Source: Dolichospermum sp. DET69
GTDB taxonomy: Bacteria; Cyanobacteriota; Cyanobacteriia; Cyanobacteriales; Nostocaceae
Direction: 5' to 3'
Length of the DNA: 64,000 nucleotides
NCBI GenBank assembly: GCA_017355425.1
Contig: CP070233.1
Location: 4,621,501 to 4,685,500 of the forward strand
Shown: positions 18,143-26,132 of the stretch, one piece after another
How the letters are laid out: each line of letters opens with the position of its first letter
How positions within the stretch are numbered: the stretch's first letter is position 1
Translations under genes and position numbers: made by a program
The notes under the pieces: generated by a model
Told to the model about the DNA's origin: nothing
Database searches by the model: none
What the model saw: only the letters and a program-made list of their open reading frames with translations

Positions 18143-18373
18143 TTAGGCAGGAATAGCGTAGATTTTTTCGGATTTTAGAGAAGCACTAGCATAGGCAAGA
18201 CAGGCTTGAATGTCTGCAAGGGTAATACCTGGATAATTACGCAAAATTTCGTCATTACTCCAGCCTTGGGACAGAAGATCGATGATAAATTCAACAGCTA
18301 GTCGTGTTCCTTTGATAATAGGTTTACCGACTAAGATGTTTGGGTCAATAGTAATTCGAGATTGCCAATCCAT
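18143..18373 (-). CDS. DUF433 antitoxin
   Basis: A 76-residue DUF433 protein: ITIDPNILVGKPIIKGTRLAVEFIIDLLSQGW followed by EILRNYPGITLADIQACLAYA. DUF433 forms a winged-helix-like DNA-binding domain and is usually the antitoxin gene placed before a DUF5615 PIN-like toxin. Here the toxin is reduced to a stub right after the stop codon. The gene belongs to a run of minus-strand TA genes but is 34 bp downstream of the HEPN gene. Confidence 0.9.
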   Translation of the reverse strand: MDWQSRITIDPNILVGKPIIKGTRLAVEFIIDLLSQGWSNDEILRNYPGITLADIQACLAYASASLKSEKIYAIPA

Positions 18374-18407
18374 AGTTATTCAGATTACAAATATATGAAG
18401 GTGTTTA

Positions 18408-18803
18408 TTAGTCTATTTCATCAATTATTGCACCGATCTCCTGAATTGCTAGGGACAAAAATTCCTCCGCGCGGTCAATTTGTTCTGCGGCTTGGTCTGT
18501 TGTGACGGCGTTCAATTGTCCGTAGTCGCCAGTTGTTCGCAGTTCCTGTGCTTCAATTAGGAACCGATGAAAATTAGTTGGGACTAATTGGGGTTTGGCA
18601 AATTCTCGCCCAAAAGCAGCAATAACGGCTGAATGTTTAGAAAATGAAAGTCCCTTACCTTCTAAAAATGCTTCTGCAATGTAGAACATGGCGTAGTAGG
18701 CGCGGGAAGTGGCGTAGTCTGGGAAGTGGTTGGTGAGTAGGAGTTTTGCAGCTTCTAAACTCTGTTGGGCTTTGAGGAGGAGTTCCCGTTGTTCGTCGGT
18801 CAT
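18408..18803 (-). CDS. HEPN domain protein of a HEPN/MNT toxin-antitoxin pair
   Basis: A 131-residue all-helical protein. SRAYYAMFYIAEAFLEGKGLSFSKHSAVIAAFGREFAK and LIEAQELRTTGDYG match the UPF0332-type HEPN family. In such pairs the HEPN protein is the RNase toxin, neutralised by its MNT partner through AMPylation. The start ATG overlaps the stop of the nucleotidyltransferase gene by four bases (ATGA), so the two are translationally coupled. The usual RX4-6H motif is not obvious in this copy. Confidence 0.9.
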   Translation of the reverse strand: MTDEQRELLLKAQQSLEAAKLLLTNHFPDYATSRAYYAMFYIAEAFLEGKGLSFSKHSAVIAAFGREFAKPQLVPTNFHRFLIEAQELRTTGDYGQLNAVTTDQAAEQIDRAEEFLSLAIQEIGAIIDEID

Positions 18804-19120
18804 AGAAGAACGCCTTCTTTACGGATATTACGAAGTAAAGAGCCATTGCGGGTTTGGTAGTGGGTTTCGTCCATGAAAAGACAGCTAATGACAACATCAT
18901 AATCTAGGGAAAGATCGGCGATCGCTTTACCCGTGCGTTTGATTTCTTCTCCGGGGTTAACTGGAGGCTTCAGCACTACCAACACATCTATATCTGATCC
19001 GGGTTCTGCATCACCACGGGCTTGAGAACCAAAAAGGGTAAGGTGTTGTAAGCGATCGCCATACAGGTCAGTGAGTTCTTGTTTAAGGTGAGTGAGAATA
19101 GGCTGAAGGTTAATGTTCAT
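18800..19120 (-). CDS. MNT nucleotidyltransferase antitoxin
   Basis: A 106-residue minimal nucleotidyltransferase. The signature GSQARGDAEPGSDIDVLVVL at residues 31-50 contains GSX10DxD with D43 and D45 as metal ligands, and a third acidic residue lies in LSLDYDVVI. MNT proteins of this group AMPylate their HEPN toxin partner. It is the upstream gene of the HEPN/MNT pair and overlaps it by four bases. It looks intact. Confidence 0.92.
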   Translation of the reverse strand: MNINLQPILTHLKQELTDLYGDRLQHLTLFGSQARGDAEPGSDIDVLVVLKPPVNPGEEIKRTGKAIADLSLDYDVVISCLFMDETHYQTRNGSLLRNIRKEGVLL

Positions 19121-19153
19121 GGTGATGAAGGTGATCTGAACTTTTCACGAGAA

Positions 19154-19499
19154 TTAGGCATACAATAGCTGATTGTGAATTTCATCAGCCATTAATGTAT
19201 TTACCAAAATACCAACCCGTTGTGCGATTTCATAGGCATTTTTCTGGGGGACAACGATAATGCCAGAATGCTGTTTGTCTTCCCCGATGTATTGAAAATG
19301 CAGTCGTTCAAAATCAACTCGGTTATAGGTGAGGATACATCTATTTAGAGAAGTTGCAAGTTCAAGCTGTTGACGATCCGTTTTTCCGAGGGTTGCTTGT
19401 TCGGGAACGGTTGTCACATCCAAACCACGAGAACGCATTCATGGTAGCGACTAATGCGGACATATCCTCATCTATATAAAGTGCTGCAAAGATGGTCAT
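19154..19499 (-). pseudogene. DUF5615 PIN-like toxin, frameshifted near N-terminus
   Basis: ATG at 19499 overlaps the stop of the DUF433 gene (ATGA) and reads MTIFAALYIDEDMSALVATM, a good DUF5615 start with its acidic residues. The remainder (RSRGLDVTTVPEQATLG.., LTYNRVDFERLH.., to 19154) continues in another frame. One extra base at about 19439 explains the break. A fragment starting at 19438 could still be translated but would lack the first catalytic acids. Confidence 0.85.
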
Positions 19500-19789
19500 A
19501 ATGTGCCTAATGCAGTCTTTACAGCAGGATGTACCAATTCATTAGGCACTTGATTTCGTTCAATATAATCGTTAATTTCTGCTTGATGATCAAGATAAAA
19601 ACTCAAGGCATCAAATACTTGTGCCAGTGTTAAATGTGGTAAATGATTAGGTATTTCTTCTGGCATAATTCCTAATCGCCATAGACCAACAATAGCACGG
19701 ATTGATGTACGAGTTCCTGTAATAATTGGCTCTCCACCTAAAATTTCAGGATTGCGGGTAACATAGCGTGAGGAGGTTTCAGCAAACAT
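19496..19789 (-). CDS. DUF433 antitoxin
   Basis: A 97-residue protein with the DUF433 core: NPEILGGEPIITGTRTSIRAIVGLWRLG, then IPNHLPHLTLAQVFDALSFYLDH. The C-terminal tail (NELVHPAVKTALGTL) probably wraps the toxin. The stop overlaps the start of the frameshifted DUF5615 toxin gene by four bases, the usual coupling for this TA type. The antitoxin frame is intact although the toxin is not. Confidence 0.9.
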   Translation of the reverse strand: MFAETSSRYVTRNPEILGGEPIITGTRTSIRAIVGLWRLGIMPEEIPNHLPHLTLAQVFDALSFYLDHQAEINDYIERNQVPNELVHPAVKTALGTL

Positions 19790-19883
19790 AAGATAAGTTG
19801 CTCAGATAGTCTGATGTTTTCTCTAGTTTATCAACTTAGCTGGCTGACTAAACTTTAATGATTATTTTAGTTCGTCTAACCAC

Positions 19884-20273
19884 TTACCAATGCTCCAATA
19901 CCAACCCATCTACATAATCAAAATCCGTATCATCTGTAACTAATATCCACCCTTTTTCCAAGCACTGAGCAGCAATCCAAATATCATTCATTGGAATTGG
20001 TCTGCCTTTGCGCTTCAGCATTAAACGAGTTCGAGCATAGATAGAAGTTGTTTCTCTTCCCAAGTGTACAACTGTACAAGTTGAAATAAACTCTAGATAA
20101 CGCGGTAAATTTTGTAATGGACGCGATGAATTTTCAGCCCCAAATAACAATTCTCCTGCTACCACTAAAGGTAAAATAACTTCTGGTAACGTCAATACTC
20201 TTTCAATAATTGCAGTATCACCATTTAAAAAACGAACTGCAACAGAAGTATCTAAAGCAATTTCACCACTCAT
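19884..20273 (-). CDS. vapC: VapC-type PIN domain ribonuclease toxin
   Basis: 129 residues from the ATG at 20273, chosen because MSGEIALDTSVAVRFLNGD is the normal VapC N-terminus; a longer frame would overlap the antitoxin more deeply. Four acidic PIN positions are present: D8 in LDTS, E in VVAGELLFG, D in MNDIWIAA, and D in TDDTDF. This is the only complete PIN toxin in the window. It overlaps the antitoxin gene by 11 bases. PIN toxins cleave specific RNAs such as initiator tRNA. Confidence 0.92.
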   Translation of the reverse strand: MSGEIALDTSVAVRFLNGDTAIIERVLTLPEVILPLVVAGELLFGAENSSRPLQNLPRYLEFISTCTVVHLGRETTSIYARTRLMLKRKGRPIPMNDIWIAAQCLEKGWILVTDDTDFDYVDGLVLEHW

Positions 20274-20469
20274 TTTTATCCACCTGCCGACATTCAGCAA
20301 TTGATTGTTTTATCTCTGTTGCTTCTGCGTTGCTTAAAATTCCTGCAAATTTTGCCAGGGGATGATCTTTGCGTGTTGCCTGAACACGGTGTAAATAATC
20401 TAGTAACATTTGCACAAGGTCATCAGGTGCTTGTTCTAGTTCTTGGATTAATTGCTCACGGTTTGTCAT
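20263..20469 (-). CDS. Antitoxin of VapBC pair
   Basis: 68 residues starting MTNREQLIQELEQAPDDLVQML; ATG at 20469 has AGAGG nine bases upstream, better than the TTG at 20478. The N-terminal helix followed by KDHPLAKFAGILSNAEATEIKQSIAECRQVD is typical of cyanobacterial antitoxins whose C-terminus fills the PIN active-site groove. It is translationally coupled to vapC by an 11-base overlap. Confidence 0.8.
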   Translation of the reverse strand: MTNREQLIQELEQAPDDLVQMLLDYLHRVQATRKDHPLAKFAGILSNAEATEIKQSIAECRQVDKNEW

Positions 20470-20510
20470 ATATTGCAACCTCTAAAGCATAATAAGTGGG
20501 AATCGCTCTC

Positions 20511-20530
20511 CTCTAGTTTATCTCATGCGA
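20511..20530 (+). repeat. Right direct repeat flanking the toxin-antitoxin island
   Basis: CTCTAGTTTATCTCATGCGA, matching 17948-17967 at 19 of 20 positions. A shorter CTCTAGTTTATC also occurs near 19814 inside the island. Confidence 0.75.
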
Positions 20531-20668
20531 TCGCCTGATCATCCTACATGAACCATAAAGATCGCTTCCCTTGTCGCAAACATCGCACTCATACAAAGAA
20601 AAAAGGTGGGTTAATAAAAAAAATGTAACTCTACAAGAGGGTCGATCACACTATTGGGTGTAAAATTT

Positions 20669-20872
20669 TTATGGTTGTTTTATGTTTACAACCTTGGTGC
20701 GGAAAACAATAAGTATTTCACTTTTAACTTTGTCTTGATTTGTTACAGAAGCATGACAAAGATGCTCATGACCATCTGGTCCACTTATGTAAATAGAACG
20801 TCCTTTCTTCCTTACCCAATAATTACTGCCATCTTCTCCTTCAGCAATAAACCACAGTTCTTTTTTTACCAT
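20669..20872 (-). CDS. Small hypothetical protein (67 aa)
   Basis: Not recognised. The residues read like a small beta-rich domain: KELWFIAEGEDGSNYWVRKKG, then GRSIYISGPDGHEHLCHASV. The ATG at 20872 is preceded by AGAAGGTG at a good distance, which supports translation. It sits 80 bp downstream of the 389-residue unknown gene on the same strand and could be the last gene of that unit. Confidence 0.6.
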   Translation of the reverse strand: MVKKELWFIAEGEDGSNYWVRKKGRSIYISGPDGHEHLCHASVTNQDKVKSEILIVFRTKVVNIKQP

Positions 20873-20952
20873 TTAGCACCTTCTTATTTTCTTTGCATAT
20901 CTATATTATTAGATAGAAACGTTCTGTTTCTTACAGCGAAGCTTTCCTTTAG

Positions 20953-22122
20953 TTATGTATAACCAATATCATCAAAATTCAGCTTTGTTTTTATTTCAAA
21001 CGCCCCGACTTTTAGAGAAATAATGTCATCTAATAGCATAATAGTTCGCAATAAACATCTACGCGTTTCTGCTCTATAAACTTCCGAATGAACCCCTTTG
21101 TTAGCTAACTTAGATAATTTTTCTATCTGCTCACACAGAGTCTTTGTACTAACACAGATAAGGTCAATATTGGTATCACTCTTTCTGGTGTCATCCGCAA
21201 ATGCTAAAAGCCGATTTCTATAGTGCGGTTTTCCAAGTTTGTGTTCTTCAGCTTTTTCTTCTACGGGAGGGAATAATTCATCTGAAACATATTCTACTAT
21301 TCGTCTACAGGAAGCAGTAACTTGAGCAAATTCTTCATTAGTTTCAGCTTCATTAAAAGTTTTTAAAGTAGCCCATAATTTGTTCCCAAGATCAGGAGCA
21401 GTATCACCTAATCTGTGAGCTACACTGTCAGTAACAAAAGCTAATAAATTGCCACAATTTTTCTTCCATTCTGCAATTCTTCTCGCATGGTCAAAATCAT
21501 GGTACTCGTCAAAGATTGAATATCTGCCATTCAAGCTTTCAAAACTGACTTGTTTGAAGCCAATCTGTCTAAGACGTTCAATAGTAGATTCATCCTTTGA
21601 TTCATCATCAGGAAAACCATCCCAAAACACTGAGGCATTTTTATTATTAATTCTGTATCTTACACCTATTGCATTTGAGTATATAAACCAATGTACATAG
21701 GAAGCATCATCTACCTCCATTGCACCCAAATAGGCTTCAGTCTTTTCTCGAAGCTGTTCATCCAAATAATTGACAAGCTGCATTTCAATTGTTTCAAAAC
21801 AAATTGTGAAAATCTCGTCTCTTAACGCTTGTATCAAGCTATCGTTAATCATCCTTGACCATACAGTATTCTCAGGATGAAGCCAAAGGTTTACAACCTG
21901 AAAATACTTATCTTGATTAAACTTTCGCGTTTCTGTTCCTGAGCTTGTTTTTCTAACATCAACAGCTAGATTCGATAGAAGTAAATCTCCAGTTAATATT
22001 TTTGATGATAAATTTAGATTCCGATGGTTCAGAAGAATATTGAATATAAATTTCTCTATATTATTTCCGTAATTTGAGCCTAGACTTGAGTGAAAAGCAT
22101 TGAAATGGAAAGCGACTTTCAT
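20953..22122 (-). CDS. Unknown protein, 389 aa, helical HEPN-like C-terminus
   Basis: I do not recognise this protein. The first 60 residues (MKVAFHFNAFHSSLGSNYG..) look like a sugar- or nucleotide-handling N-terminus; the middle has FWDGFPDDESKDESTIERL and DEYHDFDHARRIAEW. The C-terminal 140 residues are all-helical and end LSKLANKGVHSEVYRAETRRCLLRTIMLLDDIISL, which resembles helical C-terminal modules of abortive-infection and HEPN-like proteins (N-x-G-x-H followed by Arg-rich helix). It is followed by a 67-residue protein and preceded by a membrane-anchored unknown protein 40 bp upstream, next to a TA island. A defence role is a guess. Confidence 0.6.
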   Translation of the reverse strand: MKVAFHFNAFHSSLGSNYGNNIEKFIFNILLNHRNLNLSSKILTGDLLLSNLAVDVRKTSSGTETRKFNQDKYFQVVNLWLHPENTVWSRMINDSLIQALRDEIFTICFETIEMQLVNYLDEQLREKTEAYLGAMEVDDASYVHWFIYSNAIGVRYRINNKNASVFWDGFPDDESKDESTIERLRQIGFKQVSFESLNGRYSIFDEYHDFDHARRIAEWKKNCGNLLAFVTDSVAHRLGDTAPDLGNKLWATLKTFNEAETNEEFAQVTASCRRIVEYVSDELFPPVEEKAEEHKLGKPHYRNRLLAFADDTRKSDTNIDLICVSTKTLCEQIEKLSKLANKGVHSEVYRAETRRCLLRTIMLLDDIISLKVGAFEIKTKLNFDDIGYT

Positions 22123-22162
22123 AAATTACAAAGCAGTAAATGTTTAACTTACTTAATAAAAG

Positions 22163-22798
22163 CTATTTAGATCGTACAAGAATATCATTTTGAATCGCTT
22201 GCTCATCATAAATAGTAGGCTTCTTATTAGGTCTTAAAATACTGTAGTAAAGTCTACCCAAATCTAGAACCAACATCTTAGTTTCTTGATTGTTTGGATT
22301 AGCTTCTAGTATTTTTAGTGATGTATTATACAACTCTTGCGCCTCAGCGTGTGTAATACCGATAGAAAGGTGAATTAAAGAAATAATTCTCTCCTTTATA
22401 GCTTGATTTTGAAACTCTTTCATAAGATTGTCTGCTAGAAGTCTGAATGTATTGGCTCTATTTCGCTTTCCAGCTATATTGATTCCAAAACTCATATTAA
22501 GTCTTTGTAAGACTTGTTCCAGTAGCTGCCAAGCTTTAATATTGGATGAGTTTTGCTCACATATTTTAAGAATTCGATCATAATAACCGCTATTAAATAT
22601 GTCTTCATGCGGAATCCATGTGGAAGACCTCCAAGTTTCAATAAACTTATCGTAAATTTCAGGAAAACTGGGGTTTTTCTCTATTTGGATAATACAAGTT
22701 TCAATACTTTTTAACTCTGCTTTACCTTTGGTAGAAACATTGTACCTAACCCAAACTACAACTGCTATAGCTAACAATATGATAATAAACTCCAACAT
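22163..22798 (-). CDS. Membrane-anchored helical protein, unknown
   Basis: 211 residues. An N-terminal transmembrane segment (LEFIIILLAIAVVVWVRY, residues 2-19) is followed by a soluble helical domain with TPR-like spacing (IKAWQLLEQVLQRLN.., LYNTSLKILEANPNNQETKMLVLDLG). No signal peptidase site is evident, so it is probably anchored with the domain in the cytoplasm. It is upstream of, and 40 bp from, the 389-residue unknown gene on the same strand. No functional assignment is possible. Confidence 0.6.
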   Translation of the reverse strand: MLEFIIILLAIAVVVWVRYNVSTKGKAELKSIETCIIQIEKNPSFPEIYDKFIETWRSSTWIPHEDIFNSGYYDRILKICEQNSSNIKAWQLLEQVLQRLNMSFGINIAGKRNRANTFRLLADNLMKEFQNQAIKERIISLIHLSIGITHAEAQELYNTSLKILEANPNNQETKMLVLDLGRLYYSILRPNKKPTIYDEQAIQNDILVRSK

Positions 22799-22865
22799 AA
22801 ACTACTCTCTGATGCTTCACTTGGATATAGGACTCGTATTTATTATTTAACAGGCTATAAATAGC

Positions 22866-22940
22866 CTAACCCTTCAATTTTAAAGCTGCAACTGTTAGAG
22901 GGGCAATATGCACATCAGCAAGAAAGTGAAGGTTATTCAT
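22866..22940 (-). pseudogene. Truncated DUF5615 PIN-like toxin remnant
   Basis: ATG at 22940 overlaps the DUF433 stop (ATGA) and reads MNNLHFLADVHIAPLTVAAL, the clear N-terminus of a DUF5615 PIN-like toxin, then KLKG and a TAG at 22866. Only 24 residues remain, and no continuation is seen in other frames before the next gene. Confidence 0.8.
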
Positions 22941-23170
22941 GCCGAAGGAATACCTACAATTCTATCTGAAACAGTCCAAGCTGCGTAGTTAAGAGCCTGT
23001 CGAATATCTTCATCCTCTAATTCTGGATAAGCTGCTAAAACTTCCTGAACCGAAAGGTTACTAGCCAGTAATTTCAAGACAAAGCCCACAGTAATCCGCA
23101 TTCCCCGGATTGTTGGCTGTCCAAGGCAAACGTTAGGATTAACAGTAATACGATCTAATTGAGCCAGCAC
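22937..23170 (-). CDS. DUF433 antitoxin
   Basis: 77 residues with the full DUF433 pattern: DRITVNPNVCLGQPTIRGMRITVGFVLKLLASN, then VLAAYPELEDEDIRQALNYAAW. Intact, with its toxin partner truncated immediately downstream. A 40-codon open stretch on the same strand just upstream (about 23211-23349, containing DWDFITNYQAQLDDQQLEL) looks like the tail of another lost gene. Confidence 0.9.
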   Translation of the reverse strand: MLAQLDRITVNPNVCLGQPTIRGMRITVGFVLKLLASNLSVQEVLAAYPELEDEDIRQALNYAAWTVSDRIVGIPSA

Positions 23171-23335
23171 GGTGAGACTCCTGAAATATAAAAATTCTTT
23201 CTCTATTATATTATTTTAAGCGATTACGCCATTTTTTAGGATCTTGAGAACAGGGAAACACCGTATATATAGTTACTAACTCAAGTTGCTGGTCATCTAA
23301 TTGAGCCTGGTAATTAGTTATAAAATCCCAGTCTT

Positions 23336-23378
23336 CATCCTGTAAATCCTTAAATCCTGGTCATCCTGATTCAGACAT
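23336..23378. repeat. Interspersed TGTCTGAATCAGG-type repeat
   Basis: CATCCTGTAAATCCTTAAAT followed by CCTGGTCATCCTGATTCAGAC. It lies in the leader of the radical SAM gene. Confidence 0.85.
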
Positions 23379-23466
23379 TTTCACATACAACAGGCTTGAG
23401 AAAAAAGTCAATTAGTCTTAAATTTAGTTACAGTTAGATCACAAATAAATCGTGAGGGGTGATACT

Positions 23467-25044
23467 ATGCGTGTTTTGCTAGTTTATCCAATATTTCCAA
23501 GCACCTTTTGGTCCTATGAAAAAATCCTAGCATTGGTTGACAGAAAGGTTTTGTTACCACCATTGGGTTTGGTGACAGTAGCGGCAATTTTACCCCAAGA
23601 GTGGGAATTCAAACTTGTAGATCGTAACATCCGCGCCGCCACAGAAGAAGAATGGGCATGGGCAGATATGGTGATTTTCTCCGCCATGATTGTCCAAAAA
23701 CAAGACTTATTAGAACAAATTCGGGAAGCAAAAAGACGCGGTAAGTCCGTAGCTTTGGGTGGACCTTATCCCACATCCACACCCCATGAAGTGGAAGCAG
23801 CAGGGGCAGATTTCCTGATTCTCGATGAAGGGGAACTGACTTTACCCATGTTTGTGGACGCTGTGCAACGGGGAGAAAAATCTGGAGTTTTCCGGGCTAC
23901 AGAAAAACCTGATGTCACTGGTACACCGATTCCCCGGTTTGATTTATTAGAGTTTAATGCCTATGATATGATGTCCGTGCAGTTTTCGCGGGGTTGTCCC
24001 TTCCAGTGCGAATTTTGCGACATCATTGTGTTGTATGGACGCAAACCCAGAACCAAAAATCCCGCACAACTTTTAGCAGAGTTAGATTATCTCTATGATT
24101 TGGGTTGGCGGCGGGGTGTGTTTATGGTGGATGATAACTTTATTGGCAACAAACGTAATGTGAAATTGTTGCTAAAAGAGTTAAAAGTTTGGATGGAAGA
24201 TCATCAATATCCCTTCAATTTTGACACAGAAGCTTCTATTGACTTGGCACAAGACCAAGAAATGATGGAGTTGATGGTTGATTGTGGATTTAAAGCGGTA
24301 TTTTTGGGGATTGAAACCCCAGATGAAGATAGTTTACAACTAACTAAGAAATTCCAAAATACTCGCAGTTCTTTAACTGAAGCTGTAGAAACAATTATCA
24401 GAACTGGTTTAAGACCCATGGCTGGGTTTATTATTGGTTTTGATGGTGAAAAAGCTGGTGCAGGCGATCGCATTGTGCGTTTTGCAGAACTAGCAGCCAT
24501 CCCTTCTACCACCTTTGCTATGTTACAGGCGTTACCTAATACCGCTTTATGGCATCGGCTCACCAAAGAAGGAAGACTGCGGGAAAACCAAGACGGGAAC
24601 ATCAATCAAACTACATTGATGAATTTTATTCCTACCCGTCCTCTGGAAGAATTAGCCAGGGAATATGTGGAAGCCTTCTGTGCTTTATATGACCCTGCTG
24701 CCTATTTAGATCGCACCTATCGCTGTTTTTTGATGTTAGGTTCTCCCAAATGGACAGCACCAGCGAAAACACCAGAATGGGTAGTTATTAGAGCTTTATT
24801 AATTGTCATTTGGAGACAAGGTTTTAAACGGGAAACTCGCTGGAAATTCTGGCATCATTTCTTTAGTATCCTCAAGCATAATCCCAAGGTAATTGAACAA
24901 TACGTTTCTACCTGCGCTCACATTGAGCATTTTATGGAATATCGGCAAATTGTCCGCGATGAAATTGAAAGTCAATTAGCTGAATATTTAGCCCAAGGTG
25001 CAGAAAAACCTTATGTGATTGAGAAAGAAAAAGTAGTAGCTTAA
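23467..25044 (+). CDS. B12-binding domain radical SAM protein (DUF4070 type)
   Basis: 525 residues starting MRVLLVYPIFPSTFWSYEK; ATG at 23467 is preceded by GAGGGGTGAT, so the longer GTG start is unlikely. Domain order: N-terminal Rossmann-like cobalamin-binding domain (residues 1-145, lacking a typical DxHxxG histidine), radical SAM core with the 4Fe-4S cysteines in SRGCPFQCEFCD near residue 180, then MVDDNFIGNKRN, GIETPDEDSL and a DUF4070 C-terminal domain. Members of this group include hopanoid methylases and uncharacterised cyanobacterial enzymes. The substrate is unknown. Not in an operon. Confidence 0.88.
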   Translation: MRVLLVYPIFPSTFWSYEKILALVDRKVLLPPLGLVTVAAILPQEWEFKLVDRNIRAATEEEWAWADMVIFSAMIVQKQDLLEQIREAKRRGKSVALGGPYPTSTPHEVEAAGADFLILDEGELTLPMFVDAVQRGEKSGVFRATEKPDVTGTPIPRFDLLEFNAYDMMSVQFSRGCPFQCEFCDIIVLYGRKPRTKNPAQLLAELDYLYDLGWRRGVFMVDDNFIGNKRNVKLLLKELKVWMEDHQYPFNFDTEASIDLAQDQEMMELMVDCGFKAVFLGIETPDEDSLQLTKKFQNTRSSLTEAVETIIRTGLRPMAGFIIGFDGEKAGAGDRIVRFAELAAIPSTTFAMLQALPNTALWHRLTKEGRLRENQDGNINQTTLMNFIPTRPLEELAREYVEAFCALYDPAAYLDRTYRCFLMLGSPKWTAPAKTPEWVVIRALLIVIWRQGFKRETRWKFWHHFFSILKHNPKVIEQYVSTCAHIEHFMEYRQIVRDEIESQLAEYLAQGAEKPYVIEKEKVVA

Positions 25045-25055
25045 TAAGTAGTACC

Positions 25056-25308
25056 AGATCCCCGACTTCTTTAAGAGGGTGTTTGAAAAGTCTAATTTAT
25101 ACCCACCTGGCGACTAGAAGTCACAGCTACACAGACAAAACCCACCTTCGTGGGTTAAATAACCTTAATTTTTCGTTAGTCCACGCACCATCTGGACTTT
25201 GCTTGTGTAGTAGCGTACCCTTCGGGAAGCAAGCTACGCGAAGCGTGCCGGAGGCATCTTTATATTCGCCCAAAACTTTTCAAACATTCTCTAAGAAGTC
25301 GGGGATCT
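25056..25308. mobile_element. MITE nested in a palindromic repeat
   Basis: The palindrome AGATCCCCGACTTCTT/AAGAAGTCGGGGATCT (whole copies at 32604 and 44240) is split here. Between its arms lies a 217-bp element, 25075-25291, with inverted ends GAGGGTGTTTGAAAAGT/ACTTTTCAAACATTCTC and a TAA duplication on each side. The interior includes a small dispersed repeat (CGAAGCGTGCCGGAG). Three-base duplications suit IS5-type MITEs. Confidence 0.8.
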
Positions 25309-25339
25309 ATGAGGGATTTATACCATTAAAGGAGGGCTT

Positions 25340-25945
25340 ATGACTCAAGTTATGGAAAGTTCTTTGGCTTTACCATCAGTAGAACAACGTTTTTTCTGTG
25401 CAGGAGTAACTTGGGAAAGATTTCAAGTTATTCAAAAAAGTTTTGAAAATGTTCCAGGAGTGCGTTTATTTTATTGTCAGGGAGTGCTAGAAATTGTGAG
25501 TATTGGTAAATTACATGAGTTGATTAGTCATTTAATTGGTTTGTTGTTAGGACAGTATTTTTTAGATCAGGAAATTGAATTTTTTCCTAGTGGTAGTTAT
25601 TCACAAATTATTCCGGGAATAGTTGAATATCAAGCTGATTTATCTTATTGTTTAGGAACTGATAAATCTAGACCAGATTTATGTATTGAAGTTGTTGTTA
25701 CCAGTGGTAGTCCGATTAAATTAGAAAAATATAAATTAATGGCAGTTCCCGAAGTTTGGTTTTGGGAAGATGGTACACTTGCTGTTTACTGCTTACGGTC
25801 AGCAGAATATGAGAAAATTGTTAAAAGTGAGTTATTACCAGATTTAGATTTAAATTTATTTAATCGTTGTTTGTTAATGTCTTCTCCCTTAGAAGCTGTT
25901 AAAGAATTTCGTCGCCATTTGGGAACAGAAGCAATTAAAAATTAA
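25340..25945 (+). CDS. Uma2 family endonuclease (DUF820)
   Basis: 201 residues with a strong AGGAGG before the ATG. The DUF820/Uma2 core is visible: VTWERFQVIQKSF, then VLEIVSIGKLHELISHLIG, then EYQADLSYCLG and PDLCIEVVVTSGSPIKLEKYKLMAVPEVWFWEDG, a PD-(D/E)XK arrangement with D, ExxxTS and K. These proteins are hugely expanded in cyanobacteria; function is unknown. Shortly after the stop, an out-of-frame stretch at 25963-26043 (QAQVAEFQTTEATVKLEEEK) reads like a coiled-coil tail and may be debris of another Uma2-like gene. Confidence 0.9.
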   Translation: MTQVMESSLALPSVEQRFFCAGVTWERFQVIQKSFENVPGVRLFYCQGVLEIVSIGKLHELISHLIGLLLGQYFLDQEIEFFPSGSYSQIIPGIVEYQADLSYCLGTDKSRPDLCIEVVVTSGSPIKLEKYKLMAVPEVWFWEDGTLAVYCLRSAEYEKIVKSELLPDLDLNLFNRCLLMSSPLEAVKEFRRHLGTEAIKN

Positions 25946-26132
25946 AAAATTCCTGCATTTAAATTCAGGCTCAAGTGGCTGAATTTCAAACAACAGAGGC
26001 GACTGTAAAGCTGGAAGAGGAAAAAGCGCAAGTTTTAGTTTAGGGGTTGTTTTAGAAGTTTCTGGATGTGGCTTTAGGCACTTATTGATAGCTTGCGTGG
26101 CGAAGCCATTCCCCCCTAACCCGCCTTAACAA

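Noticed and set aside
23211-23349. Short minus-strand coding-like stretch before DUF433
   Set aside because: Only about 40 codons, no start, not recognised; noted only as possible gene debris.
23452-23466. GTG start of the radical SAM gene
   Set aside because: The GTG-ATG segment is the ribosome-binding site for ATG 23467.
25083-25343. 86-residue frame upstream of Uma2
   Set aside because: Lies inside the nested MITE and palindrome; composition is not protein-like.
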